From Variovorax sp. Sphag1AA (GTDB lineage Bacteria; Pseudomonadota; Gammaproteobacteria; Burkholderiales; Burkholderiaceae_C): 64,000 bases of DNA. The position numbers and the translations under genes were made by a program. The notes under the pieces were generated by a model. It was given only the letters and a program-made list of their open reading frames with translations, did not search any database and was not told the DNA's origin. Shown here one piece after another: positions 53,107-62,644 of this stretch. The stretch lies in the NCBI RefSeq assembly GCF_014192575.1, contig NZ_JACHYC010000003.1, forward strand, positions 372,001 to 436,000, written 5' to 3'. Within the stretch, counting starts at the first letter, position 1; each line of letters begins with the position of its first letter.

Positions 53107-54240
53107 TCAGCCTTTGGGGGCCCAGGTGCGATAGCCCGCGAGCGCATCGAGATCCGGCACGGCGCCGAGGCCCGGCCCTTGCGGCACTGGAACCCGTCCG
53201 TCGGTCACGGGCAGCAGGTCGCCCACGACGGCTTCGCGTCCGACGTTCGGGTGGCAGTCGAACTCCAGCAGGCCTTCGCCGCCGGCGGCAGCCAGCAATT
53301 GCAGCGAAGCCAGCACCGAGATCCCGCCGCCAAAGTAGTGCGGGCAATAGCGCTTGCCGGCCGCGACCGTCTTGCGCGCCACTTCCCAGTTGCCGCTGAT
53401 GCCACCCCACTTGGTCACGTCGGGCTGGATCACCTGCAGCACCTTCGCGCCGATGGCTGCGTCGAACTGTGCGCCCTGAAGGTTCTCGCCGCCGGCGAGC
53501 GGCGTGGTCGATGCGGCCGCCAGTGCTTCCCAGTCGGATTGCGGCGCGTCGACGCGTATCGGCTCCTCGAACCAGCTCAGCTTCAGGTCTTCAATCGCGC
53601 GCACAAAGGCGGTCGCTTGCTGCAAGTCATGCGTCTGGTTCGAGTCGCAGGTAATCACCGCCTGCGGGCCCAGCGTTTCGCGCATCGCACGCAGGTTGCG
53701 GACGTCGATGTCGTGGCCGAAGCCGGTCTTGAGCTTGAAGGCGCGGTGGCCTTCCGCCTGCCGCGCAGCGGCAAAGCGCTCGGGCTCGTCGGGATTGATC
53801 CCGGTTACGTAGACCGGCACTGTCTCGACCGCACGTGAACTCAGCAGCTTGTGCAGGGGCTTGCCTTCGCGGCGCGCGACCAGATCCCACACCGCGATGT
53901 CGATGCCGGCGATTGCCTGCGCGATCGGGCCCACTTCGCCGGTCTGGATCACCAGCACTTCGAGTTGACGGCTGAGTTGCTCGAACAGGTGTTGCGGCGA
54001 ATCGAAGGCCTTGCCGACGAGCCGCTCGCCAAAGTCCACCACCAGCCGCGCGCGATGCTCCGCACCCACCGCGGGCCAGTTGGCCCAGGCTTCGCCCCAT
54101 CCGACATTGCCGTCCTCATCCGTCACCCTCACCAGCACGAAAGGCCGGTCGCGGAAGGTGCCGAAGGCGACTTTGATGGGCATCTTGACTGGAACGCGAT
54201 ATGCAAAGGCTTCAACTGAAGCAAGTCGGACAGGTTTCAT
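53107..54240 (-). CDS. Enolase-superfamily sugar-acid dehydratase/racemase (mandelate racemase type)
   Basis: Mg-dependent enzyme of 377 residues. Metal ligands are Asp199 (CDSN), Glu225 (WFEEP) and Glu252 (GGEN). The base motif Lys169-x-Lys171 (FKLKTG) and the Asp274/His301 dyad (QPDVTKWGG, CPHYFGG) have the spacing of mandelate racemase, in which Asp and His are 27 residues apart. Members of this group dehydrate sugar acids such as gluconate, galactonate or glucarate relatives, or racemise them. It is six bases after the lactonase gene and in the same direction, so it probably acts on the acid the lactonase releases. Confidence 0.9.
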   Translation of the reverse strand: MKPVRLASVEAFAYRVPVKMPIKVAFGTFRDRPFVLVRVTDEDGNVGWGEAWANWPAVGAEHRARLVVDFGERLVGKAFDSPQHLFEQLSRQLEVLVIQTGEVGPIAQAIAGIDIAVWDLVARREGKPLHKLLSSRAVETVPVYVTGINPDEPERFAAARQAEGHRAFKLKTGFGHDIDVRNLRAMRETLGPQAVITCDSNQTHDLQQATAFVRAIEDLKLSWFEEPIRVDAPQSDWEALAAASTTPLAGGENLQGAQFDAAIGAKVLQVIQPDVTKWGGISGNWEVARKTVAAGKRYCPHYFGGGISVLASLQLLAAAGGEGLLEFDCHPNVGREAVVGDLLPVTDGRVPVPQGPGLGAVPDLDALAGYRTWAPKG

Positions 54241-54246
54241 GGTGTC

Positions 54247-55164
54247 TCAGCGGTTGTTGTTTCGGGGGCCCGATATCGAGAAGCGCGGTTCCGGCAGGCC
54301 GCGCACACCGACGTCATAAGCGAGCAGGGCGCCGGCGAGCGGTTGCGCTTCGAGTTCTTCGGGCGTCATGTTCTGGCTGGCGGTGGTCACGTACAGCACG
54401 TCGAGGTCCGGACCGCCGAACGCGCAGCAGGTCGGCCGTGGGACCGGGACCGGCACGATCCGGTCGACGCGTCCATCCGGCGCGTAGCGCACGAGGCGCG
54501 CCGCATTGAATTCGGCGTTCCACAGGAAGCCTTCGGCATCCACCGTCGAGCCGTCGGGGAACCCCGGTGGCACCGTCGTCGCGATCACGCGCTCGGGGCC
54601 CATGGCGCCACGCGCGATGTCGTAGTCGTAGGCGTAGAGCTCGTACCGCAGCGAATCCGCGAAGAACATCGTTCGCCCGTCGGGGCTGAACGCCAGGCTG
54701 TTCGGGATGCACACGCCTTCGCGCACCGGCCGAAGCTCGGTGCCTTCGAGGCAGTAGAGCACCCCCTCCGGCGCGCGCGTGATGTTGTGCATGCTGCCCA
54801 CCCAGAAGCGGCCCTGGCGGTCGCAGCGCCCGTCGTTGAAGCGGTGATCAGGCGGCATGGGCGGCGGCTCGACGAAGGCTTCGAGCCGCCCGGTGTGCGG
54901 ATCGAAAAGCGCGATCTGCTGCGGAAGCGCGACCAGCAGGCGATCGTCTTCGGTGAGCGCGATCGAGCCGACCAGCGCAGGCATCGGCCAGCTCTGCAGT
55001 GCGCCGTTCGCGGGATCGAGCCTGCGGATCGCGGGCTGGCGAATGTCCACCCACCAGAGGCAGTTCGCACGTCCATCCCACAGCGGACTCTCGCCGAGGA
55101 TGTCGCGCTGCGTTCCGACCCGCGCCGGACGCACGTTGGCCAAGGGTGTGTTCATGCGAGTCAT
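54247..55164 (-). CDS. SMP-30/gluconolactonase-family sugar lactonase
   Basis: Beta-propeller lactonase of about 305 residues that opens aldonolactones using a divalent metal. Family landmarks are GESPLWDGRANCLWWVDI with the metal-binding Glu, HRFNDGRCDRQGRFWVGSM, PNSLAFSPDGRTMFFADS and FPDGSTVDAEGFLWNAEF. Start candidates are ATG at 55164 and 55155. It is the first gene of a two-gene operon with the mandelate-racemase-type dehydratase and is divergent from the SDR-ABC operon (171 bases). Confidence 0.92.
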   Translation of the reverse strand: MTRMNTPLANVRPARVGTQRDILGESPLWDGRANCLWWVDIRQPAIRRLDPANGALQSWPMPALVGSIALTEDDRLLVALPQQIALFDPHTGRLEAFVEPPPMPPDHRFNDGRCDRQGRFWVGSMHNITRAPEGVLYCLEGTELRPVREGVCIPNSLAFSPDGRTMFFADSLRYELYAYDYDIARGAMGPERVIATTVPPGFPDGSTVDAEGFLWNAEFNAARLVRYAPDGRVDRIVPVPVPRPTCCAFGGPDLDVLYVTTASQNMTPEELEAQPLAGALLAYDVGVRGLPEPRFSISGPRNNNR

Positions 55165-55236
55165 CGTAGGTACGACGCCCGCCGCGCGGAATCTGTATTG
55201 CGGCAACCGGGGGTTCGAAACCGGGCAAGCCCAGGG

Positions 55237-55253
55237 CTTCGCTTTGTGCGAAG
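55237..55253. promoter_or_regulatory. Inverted repeat CTTCGC-N5-GCGAAG, LysR-type dyad
   Basis: Perfect six-base arms around TTTGT; the 15-base core (55238-55252) contains T-N11-A. Its centre is 15 bases before TTGAC at 55260, exactly as at 51340/51355. A -10-like TACATT at 55299-55304 would put this dyad near -66 for the SDR operon. It could also serve the divergent lactonase operon. Confidence 0.5.
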
Positions 55254-55259
55254 AGCGGG

Positions 55260-55277
55260 TTGACGAAGTTCCAATTC
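55260..55277 (+). promoter_or_regulatory. Activation-type half site TTGAC-N4-TTCCAATTC
   Basis: TTGACGAAG followed by TTCCAATTC, matching the site at 51355-51372 at 15 of 18 positions, with identical internal spacing and the same seven-base distance to the preceding dyad. It lies 58 bases before the SDR start codon. The match in an otherwise unrelated intergenic sequence suggests common regulation. Confidence 0.5.
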
Positions 55278-55335
55278 CTGCGAACAGGTGCCGGCTCCTA
55301 CATTCGTCGCAACACAGAACGACGGAGACAAGTCG

Positions 55336-56160
55336 ATGACCATCGCCACACCGATCCCTGGCGCGCGCAATGCGGATCAGCATCTGTTCAAGGGCCTCGC
55401 GCCCGCATCGCTCTTTTCGCTGGAAGGCAAGGTCGCGTTGATCACCGGCGGGGCCGGCGGCATCGCTTCGGGCCTGGCACGCGGTTTTGCCGCGGCCGGC
55501 GCCACCATCGTGCTTGCCGACCGCACCGAGGCCGTCCAGGAGCGCGTCCGCGAGTTCCGCGATGCAGGCGCCGATGCGCACGGCCTCGTGTTCGACGTGA
55601 CCGATGCCGATGCGGTGGCGCGTGCGGTGCAGGACGCCAAGAACATCCGAGGCCACCTCGACATCGTGGTCAACAACGCCGGCGTGATCGTCCGCACGCC
55701 GTTCCTAGAACTGACCCGCGAAGAGTGGCAGAAGGTGATCGATGTCGATCTGACCGCCTGCTTCCTGGTCGCCCAGCAAGCCGCACGGATCATGGTGCAG
55801 CAGGGCAGCGGCCGCATCATCAACATGGGTTCGATCATGAACCACGTGGCGCGGCCGAGGCTGGTGCCCTATGTGTCGGCGAAGGGCGGCGTGTCGGCCT
55901 TCACACGCGCGCTCGCGGCCGATCTCTCGGGCACCGGTGTCACCGTCAACGCGCTCGCGCCCGGCTACACCGCCACCGAGTTCAGCCAGGCGAACGACAA
56001 GGACTTCAACGCCTTCGTCACCGACTGGGCACCCGCCAAGCGCTGGGGCCGCCCCGAAGACATCGCGGGTGCCGCGATGCTGCTGGCGTCCGATGCCGGT
56101 GCGTACATCAACGGCCACACGCTCTACATCGACGGTGGCTTCCTCTCGGTCACGCGCTAG
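55336..56160 (+). CDS. Short-chain dehydrogenase/reductase, gluconate-5-dehydrogenase-like
   Basis: Oxidoreductase of 274 residues. The cofactor loop is TGGAGGIASG, with acidic ADRT after the second strand suggesting NAD preference. NNAG, Ser in MGSIMNHVARP and Tyr/Lys in YVSAK follow, and the C-terminus is INGHTLYIDGGF. GGAG lies nine bases before the ATG. It heads the operon SDR-permease-permease-ATPase-receptor-reductase. It may oxidise the sugar to a lactone for the neighbouring SMP-30 protein, or interconvert a keto-acid. Confidence 0.92.
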   Translation: MTIATPIPGARNADQHLFKGLAPASLFSLEGKVALITGGAGGIASGLARGFAAAGATIVLADRTEAVQERVREFRDAGADAHGLVFDVTDADAVARAVQDAKNIRGHLDIVVNNAGVIVRTPFLELTREEWQKVIDVDLTACFLVAQQAARIMVQQGSGRIINMGSIMNHVARPRLVPYVSAKGGVSAFTRALAADLSGTGVTVNALAPGYTATEFSQANDKDFNAFVTDWAPAKRWGRPEDIAGAAMLLASDAGAYINGHTLYIDGGFLSVTR

Positions 56161-56176
56161 CCCCATGGAGAGCGTC

Positions 56177-57016
56177 ATGCAACTCACCAAGGTTCCGCAT
56201 GCCCTCGCTGGCGCCAAGGCGCCGGTCGCACCGGGGCATGGATGGATGCGCCGCGCGATGCGCCAGCGCTGGTTCATCGCGATCCGCACCTTCGCGGTCT
56301 TCATCGCGTTCTGGTATGCGGTCTATCTCTGGAACAACAACCCTCTGCAACTGCCGTCGCCGCTCGCTGTGGTGAGCGCGCTGTGGGATCTCGCGGTCAG
56401 CGGCGAGTTGATCGAGCACGCGAGCATCAGCGCATCGCGTCTGCTGCTCGCGCTCGCCGTCGCGATCGTGCTTGCGGTGCCGCTTGGCTTCTGGATGGGC
56501 CTGAGTCGCACCGCCGAGGCCTACATCGACCCGGTGGTCGAGCTGCTGCGGCCCATCTCCGGCATCGCCTGGCTGCCGCTGGCGCTCTTCATCTTCGGCA
56601 TCGGCAACACGCTGCCGGTGTTCATCATGGTCTACGTCGGCTTCTTCCCGATCCTGCTGAACACGGTCGCCGGTGTGCGCCAGGTGGACCGCAAGCTGAT
56701 CTCCGCTGCGCAGACCATGGGCGTGAGCCGCAGCGCGATGCTGCGCCATGTGCTGGTGCCGGGCGCGCTGCCGGTGGTGATGGTGGGCATCCGCCTCGCC
56801 TTCGCGGCCTCGTGGGCGGCGATCGTCGCGGCAGAGCTGATCGGCTCGCCCAGCGGCCTCGGCTTCGCGATCGAGTGGTATCGCCAGATGCTGATGACGC
56901 CCAAGGTCTTCGGCTTCATCGCGGTGATCGGGCTCGTGGGCTATCTCTGCGACGTGGCGCTGCGCGCGCTGCAACACAAGCTGACCCCGTGGGCCGAAGG
57001 AACGGAGCTGTCATGA
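56177..57016 (+). CDS. ABC transporter permease (sulfonate/taurine/nitrate type) 1
   Basis: Inner-membrane subunit of 279 residues with about six helices. The ATPase-contact loop is LISAAQTMGVSRSAMLRHVLVPGALP. ATG at 56177 is preferred because GGAG lies six bases upstream; ATG at 56165 is possible. It starts 16 bases after the SDR stop and overlaps the second permease (ATGA at 57013). Two different permease genes imply a heterodimeric channel, which is less common in this family. Confidence 0.92.
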   Translation: MQLTKVPHALAGAKAPVAPGHGWMRRAMRQRWFIAIRTFAVFIAFWYAVYLWNNNPLQLPSPLAVVSALWDLAVSGELIEHASISASRLLLALAVAIVLAVPLGFWMGLSRTAEAYIDPVVELLRPISGIAWLPLALFIFGIGNTLPVFIMVYVGFFPILLNTVAGVRQVDRKLISAAQTMGVSRSAMLRHVLVPGALPVVMVGIRLAFAASWAAIVAAELIGSPSGLGFAIEWYRQMLMTPKVFGFIAVIGLVGYLCDVALRALQHKLTPWAEGTELS

Positions 57017-57828
57017 GTGCGCTTGCAAATACCAACACCGCTTCGCTCGCGCAGGAATCTCGCCTGCAGAAGATCGTCCGCTTCTGGACGCTGCCGGTCG
57101 TGCTGCTGGTCGCATGGCAGGCCTGGGCCGCCACGCTGCCGGCCGACAGTCCCGCGCCGACACCGCTGCGTGCGGCCAAGGCAGCAGTCGACCTCGTGCT
57201 CAACGGCGGGCTGCTGATCGCAACCGTGCAGAGCCTGGGCCGCGTCGTGGTCGGCTTCGTCTGCGCGCTGGCGCTCGGCGTCACGCTGGGCCTCTTGATG
57301 GGATCGAATCGCACCATCCGCGAGAACCTCGATCCGCTGATCGAAAGCTTCCGCCCGATCGCGCCGATGGCGCTTCTGCCCGTAGCGATCCTGTGGTTCG
57401 GCACCGGCACGCCGACCGCGCTCGCGATCGTGAGCTACGCGGCGTTCTTTCCGGTGGTCATCAACACGGTGCACGGCGTGAGCCGGGTCGATCGCAAGCT
57501 GGTGCTGGCCTCGCTCACCATGGGCGTGCCGCGGCTGACCATCCTGACCCGCGTGATCCTGCCGGGCGCGGCGACCAGCATCCTGCTCGGTTCGCGGCTC
57601 GCGATGGGCGTCGCATGGACCGCCATCATCGCCGCCGAACTCGCCGTGGGCTCGAAGTCCGGCGGGGGCACCTCGGGCGGCATCGGGCAAATGATGTTCG
57701 TCTTCTACGCCTACAACATCGACATGAACGCGATCGTCGTGTGCATGGTCGTCGTGGGCATCGTCGCTTTGATGATCGACCGCGTCTTCCGTGCGGCCGA
57801 GCGCTTCCTTACCCCCTGGAGACATTGA
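57013..57828 (+). CDS. ABC transporter permease (sulfonate/taurine/nitrate type) 2
   Basis: Second permease, 271 residues and about six helices, with the ATPase-contact loop LVLASLTMGVPRLTILTRVILPGA. It resembles its neighbour in the same positions (RPIAPMALLPVAILWFG versus RPISGIAWLPLALFIFG), so the pair probably arose by duplication and then diverged. It overlaps permease 1 and is followed after one base by the ATPase gene. Confidence 0.92.
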   Translation: MSALANTNTASLAQESRLQKIVRFWTLPVVLLVAWQAWAATLPADSPAPTPLRAAKAAVDLVLNGGLLIATVQSLGRVVVGFVCALALGVTLGLLMGSNRTIRENLDPLIESFRPIAPMALLPVAILWFGTGTPTALAIVSYAAFFPVVINTVHGVSRVDRKLVLASLTMGVPRLTILTRVILPGAATSILLGSRLAMGVAWTAIIAAELAVGSKSGGGTSGGIGQMMFVFYAYNIDMNAIVVCMVVVGIVALMIDRVFRAAERFLTPWRH

Positions 57829-57829
57829 G

Positions 57830-58681
<852 letters not shown>

Positions 58682-58724
58682 ACGCATTCGCGGCCGAACC
58701 TCATACCAACCAAGGAGACATGCC

Positions 58725-59972
58725 ATGACCGGATCGACCTCCATCGCCGCCGCGCTGCCCCGACGCCAGATCCTGCTGGGCGGCGCCGCGCTCGCGGCCG
58801 GCTTTGCCATGCCCGCCTTCGTGCGCGCGCAGGGCTCGAAGCAGCAGCTCAAGCTTTCCATCGGCCGCATTCCCTGGGCGGCGGGCAACTCGCCGATGAC
58901 CCAGTACATGATCAACAACAAGCTGCTGGAGAAGCGGGCCGCGGACTTCGGCTACGACCTCACGATCGACTGGCGCGAATACCCGACCGCGTTGCCGATG
59001 GTGGAAGCGATGGTGGGCAACAACCTCGACATCGGCATGTGGGGCAACACCCCGATCATTCGTGCGATCTCGTCTGGCCTGCCGATCAGCCCGATCGTTG
59101 TTGGGGAGGGACACTTGCGCTTCCTGATCACCACGCGCAATGGCTCGCCGATCCGCAACGCGCAGGCGCTCAAGGGCAAGACCATCGGCGTGTCGCTCGG
59201 TGGCGATCCGCAGAGCGCGCTCACGCAGATGCTCAAGCACGAGCTGGGCGTGCAGGACGTGGCGAAGGAAGCCGGCATCCGCTACGTGAACATGCCGACG
59301 CACGCGCAGGCCGCCTCGGTGCCGACCGGCGTGGATGCCACCTGCACCATTTCTCCTGCGTTCTATGCGGCGCAGGCCTCGGGCACGGTGGCGATCATGA
59401 ATTCCTTCGGCCAGACCGAGGACTACTACGAAGGACCCGCCGGCAAGGGCGCAGGCATCCTGCTGCCTTCGGTGAAGAAATCGCAGTTCTATCCCGATGG
59501 CTACTACCTGCATCGCTCGTTCTGGATCGGCCGGAATGCGCTGATCGAGCAGCATCCGCAGGCAGTGGTTGCCTTCATCGTGGCGCAGCAGGAGGCCGTG
59601 GCAGCGTTGAGTGTGATGGACCCTGGCGCGGTCTCGCAACTGGTCAAGGACTACTGGAAGCTCGACGCCACGCAGGGTGCGAAGGTCGTGAAAGACGATG
59701 TGCTCTTCTCGCGCGGCTGGTCGTGGCCGACCGAGAAGGACGCGCTCGCGATCCTCGAATCGTCGCGCTACATGGCGGACAACAAGCAGATCGAAAAGCC
59801 GCTCCCGTGGGACAAGGTCCGCACGCAGTTCCAGCGCACCGCGCCGCTGGTCAAGCAGGCCTACGAAAAGCTCGGCAGCAAGCCGGCGGCCTCGGAATTC
59901 ACGCGCACCGATGTGTCCGACCTGCGCGGCCGGCCGGTGTGGGAAATCGACAAGTGGGCCAACCCGGCCTGA
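58725..59972 (+). CDS. ABC transporter substrate-binding protein, Tat-type leader
   Basis: Periplasmic receptor of 415 residues, longer than the usual 320-340 of SsuA. The leader has PRRQILLGG and ends near FVRAQG, suggesting Tat export. The body shows SIGRIPWAAGNSPMTQYMI, DIGMWGNTPIIRAISSGLPI, LKGKTIGVSLGGDPQSAL and DATCTISPAFYAAQASG, in the style of the NMT1/SsuA-like family. AAGGAG precedes the ATG. It belongs with the two permeases and ATPase upstream. The ligand is unknown; a sulfonated or carboxylated sugar derivative is possible from context. Confidence 0.9.
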   Translation: MTGSTSIAAALPRRQILLGGAALAAGFAMPAFVRAQGSKQQLKLSIGRIPWAAGNSPMTQYMINNKLLEKRAADFGYDLTIDWREYPTALPMVEAMVGNNLDIGMWGNTPIIRAISSGLPISPIVVGEGHLRFLITTRNGSPIRNAQALKGKTIGVSLGGDPQSALTQMLKHELGVQDVAKEAGIRYVNMPTHAQAASVPTGVDATCTISPAFYAAQASGTVAIMNSFGQTEDYYEGPAGKGAGILLPSVKKSQFYPDGYYLHRSFWIGRNALIEQHPQAVVAFIVAQQEAVAALSVMDPGAVSQLVKDYWKLDATQGAKVVKDDVLFSRGWSWPTEKDALAILESSRYMADNKQIEKPLPWDKVRTQFQRTAPLVKQAYEKLGSKPAASEFTRTDVSDLRGRPVWEIDKWANPA

Positions 59973-59993
59973 CACACATTCACAGGAGTCATC

Positions 59994-60908
59994 ATGAAAG
60001 TTGGATTCATCGGTCTCGGCGTGATGGGCGGCCCCATGGCGCTCAACATCCTCAAGGGCGGCCACGAGCTGACGGTGTTCGACCGCAGCCCGGAGGCGAT
60101 CGCGCGCCTCGTGAAGGCAGGCGCGAAGTCCGCCGCAACGCCCAGGGAAGTGGGTGCGGCGAGCGACATCGTCGTGACGATGCTGCCCGAGCCGCAGCAT
60201 GTCGAGCAGGTGGTGCTCGGCCCGGACGGCGTGGCCGAGGGTCTGCGCAAGGGCGGGATCGTGATCGAAATGAGCACCATCGACCCGCAGACCTCGCGCC
60301 GCGTCGGAGACGTGCTGCGCGAGCGCGGCATGGAGCTGGTCGATTCGCCAGTCGGCAAGACCTCCGAGCACGCAGCCACCGGCACGCTGACGCTGATGGT
60401 GGGCGGCAACAAGCCGGCCATCGATGCGGCGACGCCGGTGCTCAAGTGCATGGGCACCGACACCTTCTACTGCGGCGGCCCCGGCACCGGCCATGCGATG
60501 AAGATCACCAACAACCTGCTGGCGACGACCATCATGGTCGCCAACACCGAAGCGCTCGCGATCGGCATCAAGTCGGGCCTCACGCTGGAGCTGATGCAGG
60601 AAGTGATGCGAACCACCATGGGCTGGAACCAGCAGCTCGCGGTGGCGATGCCCAAGAAGGCGTTCCTTGGCGACGACAGCCCGGGCTTCGCGGTGCGGCT
60701 GGCCTGCAAGGACGTGCGCCTGGCGTGCGACCTCGCGAAGAACCTCGGTTTCGATGCCCTCGTCGGACGCGGCGCGCAGAAGACGATGGAGCAGGCGATC
60801 GAGCAGGGCCTCGGCGAGCGCGATACCGCGACGCTGATGTTCATCCGCGAAAAGCAGCTCGGCATCGAGGTGCGCCAGAAGGCAGCCGAGCAGCGCAAGG
60901 CGGCTTGA
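59994..60908 (+). CDS. 3-hydroxyisobutyrate-dehydrogenase-family reductase, SLA-reductase-like loop
   Basis: NAD(P)-dependent beta-hydroxyacid dehydrogenase of 304 residues. The Rossmann loop is GFIGLGVMGGPMA, the catalytic Lys170 and Asn174 lie in MKITNN, and the substrate loop reads DSPVGKTSEHAATGTL (118-132). Most family members (GarR, HIBADH) have DAPVSGG here. E. coli sulfolactaldehyde reductase YihU has VGRTS, as I recall, with the Arg binding sulfonate; Lys122 takes that place. The gene ends the SDR-ABC operon, 21 bases after the receptor. It may reduce sulfolactaldehyde or a related semialdehyde; this is inference. Confidence 0.9.
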   Translation: MKVGFIGLGVMGGPMALNILKGGHELTVFDRSPEAIARLVKAGAKSAATPREVGAASDIVVTMLPEPQHVEQVVLGPDGVAEGLRKGGIVIEMSTIDPQTSRRVGDVLRERGMELVDSPVGKTSEHAATGTLTLMVGGNKPAIDAATPVLKCMGTDTFYCGGPGTGHAMKITNNLLATTIMVANTEALAIGIKSGLTLELMQEVMRTTMGWNQQLAVAMPKKAFLGDDSPGFAVRLACKDVRLACDLAKNLGFDALVGRGAQKTMEQAIEQGLGERDTATLMFIREKQLGIEVRQKAAEQRKAA

Positions 60909-60920
60909 GCGCCGCGCGAC

Positions 60921-61769
60921 TCAACCGGAGTGAGGCAGGGGCTGCACCAACTGCTCCCTGAAGCGCCGGCGCTCGCGCGCGGCGATCCAGTAGCTGGTGA
61001 GCAGGACAAAGACGCCGACGACGGCGACCACGACGGTCGCCAGCGCGTTGACTGTCGGGTCCAGCCCCAGCCGTGCGCGCGAGAAGATCACCAGCGGCAG
61101 CGTCGTCGACCCCGGGCCCGAGAGAAAGGCGGACATCACCACGTCGTCCAGCGACAGCGTGAAGGTCAGCAGCCAGGCCGCCGCCATCGACTGCGCAATC
61201 ATGGGCAGCGTGACGAGAAAGAACACTTCGAGCGGGCGGGCACCCAGGTCTTGCGCGGCTTCCTCGTACTGCGGATTCAGGTCGCGCAGGCGCGCGCCGA
61301 TGACGACGGTGGCGTAGGCGATGCCGACCAGCAGGTGGCCCAGCCAGATCGTCACGAGCCCGCGCTCCGGCACGCCCAGCCATCGCTGGACCAGCACGAG
61401 CATCAGCAGCAGCGACAGGCCGACGATCACCTCCGGCATCACCAGCGGGGCGCTGACCATGGCCGAAAACAGCACGCGGCCCCTGAAACGCGGGAAGCGT
61501 TGCAGCGCAAAGGCGGCGAGCGTACCCAGCACGATGGACCCGGTGGCGGTGCCAGCCGCCACGCGCAGCGAAAGGAAGAGGCCCTCGCGGATCGCATCGT
61601 CCGCCATCAGCTTGCGATACCAGCGCAGGCTGAATCCCGCCCACACATTCGGCACCGGCGAATCGGTGAAGCTGAAGACAACCAGCGAGACGATCGGCAA
61701 GTAGAGGAAAGCAAACCCGAGCGTCAGCCACACGCGGCTGGTCCAGCGGGCGGCGCGTGTCGCGATCAT
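60921..61769 (-). CDS. ABC transporter permease (PotC-like)
   Basis: Inner-membrane subunit of 282 residues with about six helices, of the spermidine/putrescine type. The ATPase-contact loop is EEAAQDLGARPLEVFFLVTLPMIAQ, and SLDDVVMSAFLSGPGSTTLP is typical of PotC/PotI. ATG at 61769 was chosen; the longer frame is a shadow of the next gene. It overlaps that gene by four bases and is the last gene of the minus-strand polyamine-type operon. Confidence 0.92.
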   Translation of the reverse strand: MIATRAARWTSRVWLTLGFAFLYLPIVSLVVFSFTDSPVPNVWAGFSLRWYRKLMADDAIREGLFLSLRVAAGTATGSIVLGTLAAFALQRFPRFRGRVLFSAMVSAPLVMPEVIVGLSLLLMLVLVQRWLGVPERGLVTIWLGHLLVGIAYATVVIGARLRDLNPQYEEAAQDLGARPLEVFFLVTLPMIAQSMAAAWLLTFTLSLDDVVMSAFLSGPGSTTLPLVIFSRARLGLDPTVNALATVVVAVVGVFVLLTSYWIAARERRRFREQLVQPLPHSG

Positions 61770-62644
61770 CGGGCTGCCGCCTTCGCCTGGCTGTCGTTGA
61801 AGATGGCGAGCGGCACGATGATCAGCAGCACCATCGTCACCGCAATGCTGGAGGCCATCGGCCAGTCGTTGTTGGAGAAGAACTCGTCCCACAGCACGCG
61901 GCCGATCATGAGCGTCTCCGGGCCGCCGAGCAGCTCGGGGATGACGTATTCGCCCACGCACGGGATGAAGACCAGCATCGACCCGGCGAGGATGCCGGCC
62001 CGTGACATCGGCACCGTGATCCGCCAGAACGCCTGCCAGGGCGTGGCGCCGAGGTCCTGCGCGGCTTCGAGCAGCCGCAGGTCCAGCTTGGCGAGCGTGC
62101 CGTACAGCGGCAGCACCATGAACGGCAGGTAGGTGTAGACCATGCCGAGGATGAGCGAGAAGGGCGTGTACATGAACTGCCCCGGTGCCGAGATGAGGCC
62201 GAGCGGCAGCAGCAACTGGTCGGCGTGCACCTGGCTCAGCAGCCGGCCGACCCAGCCGGTCTCCGCATCCAGCAGACCCTTCCAGGCATAGACGCGCAGC
62301 AGGAAGCTGGTCCAGAAGGGCAGCATCACGCCCATCAGCAGCAGAGGCTGCGCCGCGGCTGAGGCGCGCGCCATGAAGTACGCGAAGGGATAGCCGATGA
62401 AGAGGCAGATCAGCGTCGTGATGCCCGCATACATCAGCGAATGCGCGTAGGTCGAGAGATAGATCTCATCGCCGAAGAGCATCGCGTAGCTGCCCAGGTG
62501 GAAGCCGGCAGTCTTCGCGCCTTCCATCTCGGCAAAGCTGATGCGCAGCACGATCAGGAAGGGCAGCAGGAAGAAGACGAGCAGCCAGAGGTAGGGCACG
62601 CCGATCAGGGCATGCCGGGCCTTGAAGGCAAGAGGCGTCTTCAC
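61766..62644 (-). CDS. ABC transporter permease (PotB-like)
   Basis: Inner-membrane subunit of 292 residues. The start is GTG at 62642-62644, overlapping the ATPase stop (GTGA), with MKTPLAFKARHALIG at the N-terminus. Landmarks are PFLIVLRISFAEME, LPFWTSFLLRVYAWKGLL and the contact loop EAAQDLGATPWQAFWRITVPMS. SFAEME and the helix order fit PotB/PotH. It pairs with the PotC-like permease that follows. Confidence 0.92.
   Translation of the reverse strand: MKTPLAFKARHALIGVPYLWLLVFFLLPFLIVLRISFAEMEGAKTAGFHLGSYAMLFGDEIYLSTYAHSLMYAGITTLICLFIGYPFAYFMARASAAAQPLLLMGVMLPFWTSFLLRVYAWKGLLDAETGWVGRLLSQVHADQLLLPLGLISAPGQFMYTPFSLILGMVYTYLPFMVLPLYGTLAKLDLRLLEAAQDLGATPWQAFWRITVPMSRAGILAGSMLVFIPCVGEYVIPELLGGPETLMIGRVLWDEFFSNNDWPMASSIAVTMVLLIIVPLAIFNDSQAKAAAR

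Noticed and set aside
55209..55225. GGTTCGAAACC, resembling a tRNA T-arm
   Set aside because: No anticodon arm, D arm or acceptor stem can be placed around it, and it lies in the regulatory gap between lactonase and SDR genes.
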